A DNA stretch of 35,338 nt from JAPLYB01 sp964500015 (GTDB taxonomy: Archaea > Nanobdellota > Nanobdellia > Pacearchaeales > UBA284), in NCBI GenBank assembly GCA_964500015.1, contig CAZCMN010000008.1, positions 1-35,338 on the forward strand, written 5' to 3'. This document shows, one piece after another, positions 7,143 to 12,774 of this stretch (position 1 is the first letter of the stretch; each line of letters opens with the position of its first letter). The position numbers and the translations under genes are program-made. The notes under the pieces are model-generated. The model had not been told where the DNA came from, did not search any database, and saw only the letters and a program-made list of their open reading frames with translations.

Positions 7143-8009
7143 TTACAGATTTACTATCTCCGCAACGCCATCGATTTTGCTATTCTTAACATGAACTGAA
7201 AAAGGAACTCTGGCTAATTTTCCAGAAGGAGTTCCTGATGGATCAAGAATAATTACATCTTGTTTTTTTTCGTGGCCGCCTGTAACTGGAATTTTTGTCT
7301 TAACTGAAATTAATTTTGCCCATTTTCCAATAAAAGAAGGGATTTTTTCATTTTTTCTATAAGAAATATATTTTTCATAAAAATCATGAGTAATTGGTTT
7401 TTTAAGCAAAAGATAAACATGATAGCTTGAACCTGTGAATAAAACCTTAATTTTATATTTTAGAAGTTTATTGAATTCTTTGTCTGAGTTTATGATTTCT
7501 ATAAGTTGTTTGGTTACAGTACTTGCAGTTTCTTTATTTAAGTTAGTTCGATCTATATCAATAAAGATTCTTTCAATTAGTTTTCCTTGACCTTCTGAAT
7601 TAGTTGCATAAAAAAATTCAACTGGCTTATTAGGGGGAAAATAAAGCCAAAGCTTTTCCTGAACATCTGTAAGTAATTTGTTTTGTATGGCATCATGTCT
7701 TTTCATCTTGGTCCTTAAATCAAAGAATTTGGTTGTTAGTGTTTTTTTATTCATTTCTTTAATAAATAATGGTTTGTCTTTTGAGCCTCTTCTTATGAAT
7801 TTTCCAGTTTCTACGTGAATTTTAGTTGCAATTTCTTTATTTCGCTCAAAAACTTCCATATTTTTGGCGTGCCGAAAATCTTCTGATTTTCCAGCATTGA
7901 TAAATGACGCAATTTCTTTGATGTGTTTTGAATAGAAATATAAACAATCTAAATGTCCTTTAAAGTAAAGCTCTTTTTGCCATTCCTTTTCCATTATATT
8001 TCCAAGCAT
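7143..8009 (-). CDS. Archaeo-eukaryotic primase-like protein
   Basis: The C-terminal half shows the three catalytic motifs of the archaeo-eukaryotic primase superfamily: FIDIDR with D151 and D153, GSSYHVY with S195 and H197, and IILDPSG with D256. It then ends LARVPFSVHVK, which resembles the RAPYSLH-type nucleotide-binding segment of PriS and LigD polymerase domains. The N-terminal 120 residues are basic and helical without a recognised domain. Activity is likely nucleotide polymerisation in replication or repair, but this is inference from motifs. A copy of the dispersed hairpin repeat lies in frame at residues 39-49. The start at 8009 gives MLGNIMEKEW; the methionine at residue 6 is an alternative. 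Confidence 0.62.
   Translation of the reverse strand: MLGNIMEKEWQKELYFKGHLDCLYFYSKHIKEIASFINAGKSEDFRHAKNMEVFERNKEIATKIHVETGKFIRRGSKDKPLFIKEMNKKTLTTKFFDLRTKMKRHDAIQNKLLTDVQEKLWLYFPPNKPVEFFYATNSEGQGKLIERIFIDIDRTNLNKETASTVTKQLIEIINSDKEFNKLLKYKIKVLFTGSSYHVYLLLKKPITHDFYEKYISYRKNEKIPSFIGKWAKLISVKTKIPVTGGHEKKQDVIILDPSGTPSGKLARVPFSVHVKNSKIDGVAEIVNL
7861..7895 (-). repeat. Hairpin repeat inside a coding gene
   Basis: On the minus strand GGAAAATCAGAAGATTTTC is followed by GGCACGCCAAAAA, nearly the same as the intergenic copy at 3030-3061. It encodes AGKSEDFRHAK in frame without disrupting the primase-like gene. Confidence 0.65.
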
Positions 8010-8131
8010 TGGATATTTTTAAGGTTTATTATCTCCCTAGGAAGATAAGTAAGAGAATACCCTGCTTATGAGTATGCAAGCACAAGTTTGTCTTTTTTAA
8101 GCGCTGAGACTTTTCGTGATTAGAGATAAGA

Positions 8132-8139
8132 TTTATAAA
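8132..8139 (+). promoter_or_regulatory. TATA box of the uS12 gene
   Basis: TTTATAAA lies about 26 bp upstream of the ATG at 8162. This indicates a leaderless uS12 transcript and argues against the upstream in-frame ATG at 8147. Confidence 0.7.
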
Positions 8140-8161
8140 TGTTCTTTTGACTACTATTAAC

Positions 8162-8584
8162 ATGGGATTAATGTCAGCAAGAAAACTAAAGAAAATAAGG
8201 AAAAAAGCTAGATGGAAGCATTTTGCTTTCAAAAGAAGGATGCTTAATTTAAAAGAAAAAACAGATCCTTTAGAAGGAACTAGCCAAGCAAAAGGAATTG
8301 TCTTAGAAAAAGTTCAACTTGAAGCAAAGCAACCAAATTCTGCTATGAGAAAGTGCGCTAAAGTTCAATTGTTAAAAAATAATAAAACAATTACAGCTTT
8401 TATTCCTGGAAATTTAGCCCAGAAATATATTGATGAGCATGATGAAGTTTTAGTTGAATGCATAGGCGGAAAAATGGGAAGAGCAAAAGGAGATATTCCT
8501 TGTGTCAGATATAGTGTTATTTCAGTAAATGGTCAATCTTTGTCTAGATTAGCTCATGGAAAGATTGAGAAGGGAAGGAGATAA
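8162..8584 (+). CDS. rps12: 30S ribosomal protein uS12
   Basis: The archaeal small-subunit protein of the decoding centre. The conserved KQPNSAMRKCAKVQL loop is present, as are IPG and the DEVLVECIGG...KGDIPCVRY region. At 140 residues it matches archaeal length. I chose ATG 8162 (MGLMSARKLKK) over the in-frame ATG at 8147 because the TATA box sits at the right distance and archaeal homologues begin at this point. It heads the str-type order uS12-uS7-EF-2. Unlike a tight operon, 116 bp separate it from uS7, holding a nested hairpin and a separate TATA box. Confidence 0.96.
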   Translation: MGLMSARKLKKIRKKARWKHFAFKRRMLNLKEKTDPLEGTSQAKGIVLEKVQLEAKQPNSAMRKCAKVQLLKNNKTITAFIPGNLAQKYIDEHDEVLVECIGGKMGRAKGDIPCVRYSVISVNGQSLSRLAHGKIEKGRR

Positions 8585-8623
8585 AATTACTAATAGGAGT
8601 TAAGTAATAATAAAACTAAAAAA

Positions 8624-8658
8624 TTCAACCATGCCTTCGGCACAACGTTGTGGTTGAA
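8624..8658. other. Nested hairpin with CAACGTTG, uS12-uS7 gap
   Basis: The outer stem TTCAACCA (8624-8631) pairs with TGGTTGAA (8651-8658). Inside, TGCC/GGCA closes on TTC (8632-8642), followed directly by CAACGTTG (8643-8650). It is the third clear member of a family with variable stems and a constant CAACGTTG. Here it lies between co-directional genes, so it could end or attenuate transcription. Confidence 0.68.
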
Positions 8659-8671
8659 AATTACATTTAAA

Positions 8672-8680
8672 ATATATAAA
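8672..8680 (+). promoter_or_regulatory. TATA box of the uS7 gene
   Basis: ATATATAAA centred 25 bp before the uS7 ATG at 8701 gives the gene its own leaderless promoter, downstream of the nested hairpin. Confidence 0.6.
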
Positions 8681-8700
8681 ATAAAAAACTTACATCAAAA

Positions 8701-9285
8701 ATGAAACTCTTTGATATGTTTGAGATGGATAATATTGAAGTAAAAGATCTTGGTTTAAAGAGATACATCAATGTTGAACCAAGATTAATTGTCAAGAGTC
8801 ATGGTAGAACTAGAGAGAAATTTACCCGGGCAAAAACAAATATTGTTGAAAAATTAGTAAATGAATTAGCTGTTCCAGGACATAGGGGAAAGAAACATAA
8901 GATTATAACTAGAGTTACTGGAAAACACACTCAAGAAACAAAAGTTGTTATTGAAACCTTTAAAATAATCCAAGAAAAAACAAAACAAAACCCCATTCAA
9001 GTTTTAGTTAAAGCAATAGAAAATTCTGCTCCTAGAGACGAAGTAACTGCTATAGAATATGGCGGAGCAAGATATCCTCAGGCAGTTGATATCTCGCCAA
9101 CAAGGAGATTATCTTTAGCTTTGAGGAATATAGTTCATGGATCTCATGATAAATCATTTAATAAAAAGAAGAAAATTCATGAAGCATTGGCAGAAGAATT
9201 AATTAAAGCTTCTGAAGAAAGCAATGAAAGTTTTGCAGTAACGAAGAAAAACGAGATGGAAAAACAAGCTAATTCTGCTAGATAA
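8701..9285 (+). CDS. rps7: 30S ribosomal protein uS7
   Basis: A head protein of the small subunit that nucleates assembly on 16S rRNA. Archaeal features include the KSHGRT segment, the NPIQVLVKAIENSAPRDEV helix region and RRLSLALRNIV. At 194 residues it is a typical archaeal length with an extended N-terminus, and the last 20 residues are charged and less conserved. It has its own TATA box. Its natural partner downstream is EF-2, but a 3.4-kb transposon is inserted 8 bp after the stop codon, so cotranscription with EF-2 is lost. Confidence 0.96.
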   Translation: MKLFDMFEMDNIEVKDLGLKRYINVEPRLIVKSHGRTREKFTRAKTNIVEKLVNELAVPGHRGKKHKIITRVTGKHTQETKVVIETFKIIQEKTKQNPIQVLVKAIENSAPRDEVTAIEYGGARYPQAVDISPTRRLSLALRNIVHGSHDKSFNKKKKIHEALAEELIKASEESNESFAVTKKNEMEKQANSAR

Positions 9286-9293
9286 AAAGATAT

Positions 9294-9302
9294 TTTTCTT
9301 AG
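9294..9302. repeat. Target-site duplication, left copy
   Basis: TTTTCTTAG directly precedes the left terminal inverted repeat. The identical nine bases directly follow the right repeat at 12732-12740. A perfect 9-bp direct repeat outside matched inverted repeats is the mark of cut-and-paste transposition. Confidence 0.85.
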
Positions 9303-9326
9303 TGCATTGTTAATTTAGCGGTTGGT
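9303..9326 (+). repeat. Left terminal inverted repeat
   Basis: Begins TGCATTGTTAATTTAGCGG and ends TTGGT. It matches the reverse complement of 12708-12731 at 22 of 24 positions and the lone copy at 24863-24886 also at 22 of 24. Confidence 0.85.
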
Positions 9327-9330
9327 AAGT

Positions 9331-9338
9331 TTTAAATA
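9331..9338 (+). promoter_or_regulatory. TATA box of the HNH gene
   Basis: TTTAAATA is centred about 25 bp before the ATG at 9360, four bases inside the transposon end. The nuclease promoter therefore travels with the element. Confidence 0.55.
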
Positions 9339-9359
9339 TTAGTTTTCTTTAGCTTTTTT

Positions 9360-9947
9360 ATGGGTAATGATGAAGCAACGCAGGATAAACTAATTCGTGA
9401 ATATTTTCTGAATAATAAGAGAAAAAATATACCTCATGCGATTATTGTTCCATGGCTCATGGAAGAGTATAAAAAAAGAACGGGTAAGGTTTTTGCTGAC
9501 CCCGACAGAGGAATAAGAAAACTCTCTCAGCAAGGCTTTCTTGTAAAAGTAAAGAAGGGAGTCTATAGATATGACCCCGATTTTGTTAAGAATAGAGAAC
9601 TCGAAGATTTCAGTCCAGAAATAAAGCAAGCCATATTCAAAAGAGATGGTTATAAGTGCGTTATGTGTGGTAGGGGTATAAAAGAGGGAATGGAAATACA
9701 TGCCGACCATGTAAAACCAAAAGATTTAGGTGGTGAAGCAACATTTGAAAATGGACAAACGCTTTGTAGTCAACATAATTTCTTAAAGAAAAATTTTAAA
9801 CAAACAGAGGCCGGAAAGAAGTTTTTTATACGACTTTACAGAATTGCGGTATCATCTAGAGAACAAAGTCTTATAAAATTCTGCTCCGAGGTATTGGAAA
9901 TATTTGAAAAAAATCATATAGATGACCATATCAAATGGGTTAGATAA
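9360..9947 (+). CDS. HNH endonuclease, probable restriction enzyme
   Basis: A 195-residue nuclease. Residues 1-75 form a winged-helix-like domain that probably contacts DNA. Residues 90-145 hold an HNH fold with zinc ligands in CVMC (C100, C103), the catalytic DH pair (D116, H117), N131, and TLC...HN with C136 and H139. It sits tail to tail with a DNA methyltransferase, one base apart. This is a common arrangement for type II restriction-modification pairs, so cleavage of unmodified DNA is the best reading; the recognition site is unknown. A homing or transposition-helper nuclease is possible given the mobile setting. The gene appears leaderless from a promoter next to the terminal repeat. 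Confidence 0.8.
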   Translation: MGNDEATQDKLIREYFLNNKRKNIPHAIIVPWLMEEYKKRTGKVFADPDRGIRKLSQQGFLVKVKKGVYRYDPDFVKNRELEDFSPEIKQAIFKRDGYKCVMCGRGIKEGMEIHADHVKPKDLGGEATFENGQTLCSQHNFLKKNFKQTEAGKKFFIRLYRIAVSSREQSLIKFCSEVLEIFEKNHIDDHIKWVR

Positions 9948-9958
9948 GTTAGCTTATC
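9943..9958. terminator. Shared hairpin between HNH and methyltransferase genes
   Basis: GATAAG (9943-9948) pairs with CTTATC (9953-9958) over a TTAG loop. It overlaps both stop codons, which face each other one base apart, and T-rich sequence follows on the plus strand. It may act as a bidirectional terminator. Confidence 0.45.
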
Positions 9959-10755
9959 TTCTTTTGAGACATTTCCCCTTTTGCTTTTTTTAGTCTATTT
10001 TTAGCGGTTTCACAATACTCTTTAGAAATATCGATGTGAATAAAATTTCTGCCTGTATTACTGGCTACTGCTGTAACTGTTCCGGTTCCACCAAACATGT
10101 CCAAAATAGTGTTTCCTTTATATGAATAAAATTTTATTAAACGATAAATTAAATCTTCTGGGAATGGTGCGGGATGTCCATTTCTTTGTCTCTCTGGTTG
10201 GATATGCCACATTCCATCTGAAAATTTCATAAATTCTTCTTTAGTTATATCTGCATTAGCTACTGAACCATCTAATCTGTCACCATCTTTTGAAAAAACT
10301 AAAACATACTCCCAAGAAGGAACTATATGGGGGTTTGCGGGACTTTTGAAACTACCCCATGCCGTTCTTTTAAGCATAGTTTGTTTATACCAAATAATTT
10401 CTGTTCTAAACTTCATACCTATTTTTCTTAATTGATTCGTAAAGTCATGATGTATTGGAACAAAATTTTTAATTCCGGTCGGAGCAATATTCAAACAGAA
10501 TCTACCGCCTGGAACTAAAACCCTTTGAGTTTCTTTCCAAACTTCATTTAACCAATCTAGGTATTTGTTATAATCCATCTTATCATTATGAGAATCATAG
10601 TCCTTGCCAACATTATACGGGGGAGAAGTAATTGCTAAATGAATGCTATTACTTGGCATTTTTCTCATAATTTCTAAAACATCACCACAAATAATTTTAT
10701 TTTGAAAACTAGCTATTTCATTCTCTTTTTCCATAGTTTTATTTAGTTCTCTCAT
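9949..10755 (-). CDS. Beta-class DNA methyltransferase (N4C or N6A)
   Basis: A 268-residue SAM-dependent DNA amino-methyltransferase. The catalytic motif TSPPY (43-47) comes first and the SAM-binding motif FGGTG (221-225) near the end, the permuted order of the beta class. SPPY is most frequent in N4-cytosine enzymes but also occurs in N6-adenine ones. HPAPFPEDLI (194-203) is the usual segment preceding motif I. It should protect host DNA from the neighbouring HNH nuclease. The start lies two bases after the transposase stop codon, so the two are probably cotranscribed and coupled; a second ATG at codon 8 is an alternative start. Target specificity cannot be read here. Confidence 0.88.
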   Translation of the reverse strand: MRELNKTMEKENEIASFQNKIICGDVLEIMRKMPSNSIHLAITSPPYNVGKDYDSHNDKMDYNKYLDWLNEVWKETQRVLVPGGRFCLNIAPTGIKNFVPIHHDFTNQLRKIGMKFRTEIIWYKQTMLKRTAWGSFKSPANPHIVPSWEYVLVFSKDGDRLDGSVANADITKEEFMKFSDGMWHIQPERQRNGHPAPFPEDLIYRLIKFYSYKGNTILDMFGGTGTVTAVASNTGRNFIHIDISKEYCETAKNRLKKAKGEMSQKKIS

Positions 10756-10757
10756 TT

Positions 10758-11696
10758 TTAAATACTTTTGTTTGCCATCTCAATAAGAGTTAGCCACTTA
10801 TTAGGTACATTTAATTTATCTTTTAAGTCTGGGATAGCTAGTTCATAAGGACAGCAGTTAATAGCTTGATGTCTTGTTATGAAGTTATAATAAATTTCAT
10901 AACCTTTCAAAATAGCATTAGCACTTTCTATTGAGCCGTGAAATCCTCTAAAAGTTTTTGTTCTTGCTCTTAAAGAATTATGCAACCTTTCTATTGGATG
11001 ATTAAAGCCCTCACCTTTTGAAGCGTTTACTTTGTTGTGTTCTACTGCGTAACTCTTAGTTTTATTACTATAAGTGTAAACATCTCTAATTGATTTTTCA
11101 TAAGCCAACCATCCATCTGTTGTGATAATCTTAACATGATTTTCTGTTTTTGTCTTTATTGATTTAATAATTTCTTTTACTTCTTTTTGGCTTCTATTTT
11201 TATAATAATTAGAAGCAACTAAAAACTTAGTTTTAGGACAAATAGAGTCAATAAACCAATTAACCTCTATGCCTCGCTTTTGTTTATACGACTTTCTTCT
11301 ATGATACTCCACTTCATCAACTTGAACTTCAGAGCTAACATTAAGTTTTAACTTGTTTGTAAAATTGCTTATTATTTTTGCATATTTTACGACCCAGTTA
11401 TAAATTGAAACATTGCTTGAATTGTGAGGATAAAACGCTTGTAGATGTTCTTGAACTTTTCTTGTTGAAACCCCTCTGTAAAATAGGTCTAAGCAAAGAG
11501 TAATCTTTTGAGGAGAATTTCGCATTCTGTAAAAACCATCATCAATTGTAAATGTTTTGTCACAATCCTTGCACTTATACCTCTGAATTAGACCTCTATT
11601 TTCAGTTTTTCTTTTAGTCCATTTGATTACATTTGCAGAGCCACAATTAAGGCATAAGTTTTTATATTCGCTGTTCTTAGTATTATTGTATTTCAT
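10758..11696 (-). CDS. Zinc-ribbon DDE transposase
   Basis: A 312-residue transposase. An N-terminal zinc ribbon uses C15, C18, C42 and C45; a helix-turn-helix follows at about 65-105 (GVSTRKVQEHL). The DDE catalytic core has D127 in VQVDEVE, D194 in TTDGWLAY and E236 in HPIERLHN, with the RNase-H-fold strand WFIDSI between. The pattern resembles the IS6/IS240-type integrase domain with an InsA-like ribbon; the family is not certain. It is intact and lies inside matched terminal repeats with a perfect target duplication, so it very probably mobilised the whole 3.4-kb unit. A strong hairpin in its 5' leader (11714-11729) could limit translation from read-through transcripts, as in other insertion sequences. 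Confidence 0.85.
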   Translation of the reverse strand: MKYNNTKNSEYKNLCLNCGSANVIKWTKRKTENRGLIQRYKCKDCDKTFTIDDGFYRMRNSPQKITLCLDLFYRGVSTRKVQEHLQAFYPHNSSNVSIYNWVVKYAKIISNFTNKLKLNVSSEVQVDEVEYHRRKSYKQKRGIEVNWFIDSICPKTKFLVASNYYKNRSQKEVKEIIKSIKTKTENHVKIITTDGWLAYEKSIRDVYTYSNKTKSYAVEHNKVNASKGEGFNHPIERLHNSLRARTKTFRGFHGSIESANAILKGYEIYYNFITRHQAINCCPYELAIPDLKDKLNVPNKWLTLIEMANKSI

Positions 11697-11713
11697 CTTA
11701 GTCGGTGGGATAC

Positions 11714-11729
11714 CTCGCCTTCGGGCGAG
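11714..11729. other. Hairpin in the transposase 5' leader
   Basis: CTCGCC pairs with GGCGAG around a four-base loop (TTCG on the plus strand, CGAA on the minus strand). It lies 18 to 33 bases upstream of the transposase ATG on the minus strand, downstream of the AATAAATAAA TATA-like box, so it would be in the message leader and may reduce translation. Confidence 0.55.
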
Positions 11730-11746
11730 TTTATTTATTATGACAA

Positions 11747-11843
11747 AGTGGGAGTCTTGCCCAACAGTTCTGGAGACTGCCTAACTCCCACTCACCCCAT
11801 AATCTCTTTCTTAGTCTGGTTCTAAGTAATCTATTATGAGATT
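11747..11843. other. Two tandem stem structures inside the transposon
   Basis: First, AGTGGGAGT (11747-11755) pairs with ACTCCCACT (11784-11792), a 9-bp stem enclosing 28 bases. Second, AATCTC (11801-11806) pairs with GAGATT (11838-11843) and encloses CTTAG/CTAAG (11810-11826). No gene covers this 282-bp gap. It could encode a structured RNA or be a binding region for the transposase. Confidence 0.5.
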
Positions 11844-11889
11844 GGGTTGCAAACCTTGAAATAATAAGGAAATACCCCTTTAAATACTT

Positions 11890-11957
11890 TACTGTTTATT
11901 ACCACCACCCTACTGTTTGGACAGACGGTAGAGAGACAGTAGAGAAAGATTTAAATA
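11890..11957 (+). promoter_or_regulatory. Promoter and putative operator of the 219-residue gene
   Basis: TACTGTTT occurs at 11890 and 11911, 21 bp apart (two helical turns), and CTACTGT (11910-11916) is mirrored by ACAGTAG (11936-11942). ATTTAAATA (11949-11957) is a TATA box about 25 bp before the ATG at 11979. The layout fits repressor binding, perhaps by the gene's own HTH product. Confidence 0.5.
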
Positions 11958-11978
11958 GTTGTTATTTCTCAATAATAC

Positions 11979-12638
11979 ATGGGAAAGGTAGGAATTTATG
12001 AATATCCTGAAACAAACATAGAAGAATGTCTCCGTGTAGCGAGAGTTCTAGTAAAGGATTTTAGTGGAAAGGCAAATGATGTTAATGCGTTTGCTACTGC
12101 AATAGGTCATAAAAGTACAAACTCTGGGACGTTTCTTAATAAGATTGCCGACGTTAGAAAATTTAATTTAATGGATAAAAGAGAATATCGGGCTACAAAT
12201 TTAGCTCAGATAATAATTGACCCAAAAAATGATAACGAGAAAAATTCCGCAATTAAAGAGATGATTTTTACCATTCCTCTTTTTAAATCCTTGTTTGATA
12301 GATTAAAAACTAAATCTCCTACTGTTGAGCAAGTTAAAATACAACTGATAGACCTAACAAGTGAAAGGGATAAATCCAGTAAAGAAGCGGAAGTAATTAG
12401 AAAGATATATATAGATGCTATGACTTACATCAAAGACACGACGGATAAACAAATAAGTTCACAAGAACGTCAGGATAACTTTATGGAAAACCCAACTACT
12501 GCATTACCACCAGGAAACGAAGATATAATGATATTCAGAGCAGGGAAGACAAACCTTACCTTCCCAAAAGACGATGCCCATATAGACATTCTTATTTCTG
12601 TTTTAGAAACAATGAAAATTTCAAAAAAGAAAAACTAA
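11979..12638 (+). CDS. Putative HTH protein carried by the transposon
   Basis: A 219-residue protein with no firm family. The N-terminal 75 residues (EECLRVARVLVKDFSGKAND to ...DKREYRATNLAQII) read like a winged helix with a recognition segment FATAIGHKSTNSGTFLNKI. From memory this resembles an uncharacterised archaeal family next to mobile genes. Residues about 115-145 are a charged helix (QLIDLTSERDKSSKEAEVIR), possibly a coiled coil for dimerisation. The C-terminal third, with PPGNEDIMIFRAGKTNLTFP, is unassigned. Position next to an operator-like repeat suggests regulation of the transposon, and a controller role for the restriction genes is possible. CGT and CGG arginine codons differ from the neighbouring housekeeping genes. 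Confidence 0.6.
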   Translation: MGKVGIYEYPETNIEECLRVARVLVKDFSGKANDVNAFATAIGHKSTNSGTFLNKIADVRKFNLMDKREYRATNLAQIIIDPKNDNEKNSAIKEMIFTIPLFKSLFDRLKTKSPTVEQVKIQLIDLTSERDKSSKEAEVIRKIYIDAMTYIKDTTDKQISSQERQDNFMENPTTALPPGNEDIMIFRAGKTNLTFPKDDAHIDILISVLETMKISKKKN

Positions 12639-12707
12639 TTGAAGTGTTGAAATTTATTTATACATCTAAAAGCAATTAATTATTTTAAGTAAAGATAAAT
12701 GTTTCCC

Positions 12708-12731
12708 ATCAACCGTTAAATTAACAATGCA
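12708..12731 (-). repeat. Right terminal inverted repeat
   Basis: Read on the minus strand it begins TGCATTGTTAATTTAACGG and ends TTGAT. It differs from the left end at two of 24 positions and abuts the right target duplication. Confidence 0.85.
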
Positions 12732-12740
12732 TTTTCTTAG
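12732..12740. repeat. Target-site duplication, right copy
   Basis: TTTTCTTAG is identical to 9294-9302. It is followed four bases later by the EF-2 TATA box, so the insertion just missed the core promoter. Confidence 0.85.
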
Positions 12741-12744
12741 AAAC

Positions 12745-12753
12745 CTTTAAAAA
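12745..12753 (+). promoter_or_regulatory. TATA box of the EF-2 gene
   Basis: CTTTAAAAA is centred about 26 bp before the ATG at 12775, consistent with a leaderless EF-2 transcript. The upstream factor-binding region now abuts transposon DNA. Confidence 0.65.
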
Positions 12754-12774
12754 CATATTTTTGATAAGTGAAGT

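Larger units (their letters stand above)
9303..12731. mobile_element. Transposon carrying a restriction-modification module
   Basis: A 3429-bp element bounded by 24-bp inverted repeats (9303-9326 and 12708-12731, 22 of 24 matched, starting TGCATTGTTAATTTA) and flanked by the 9-bp duplication TTTTCTTAG. Inside are an HNH endonuclease (+), a DNA methyltransferase (-), a DDE transposase with zinc ribbon (-), a structured non-coding block and a putative HTH protein (+). It lies between uS7 and EF-2. Removing it with one target copy restores a spacer of about 60 bp with the EF-2 promoter intact. The internal genes use CGN arginine codons and more C/G-ending codons than the ribosomal genes, supporting foreign origin. 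Zinc-ribbon DDE enzymes of the IS1 and IS6-like groups make 8-9 bp duplications; I do not assign a family. Confidence 0.85.

Noticed and set aside
8040..8131. C/D-box small RNA upstream of uS12
   Set aside because: CTGA- and GTGATT-like boxes occur but do not form a correct C-D'-C'-D arrangement.
8147..8161. Earlier start of uS12
   Set aside because: The TATA box at 8132-8139 is too close to this ATG, and archaeal uS12 does not carry the extra MTTIN.
9390..9710. 106-residue open frame opposite the HNH gene
   Set aside because: Shadow of a strongly supported HNH nuclease; no motif of its own.
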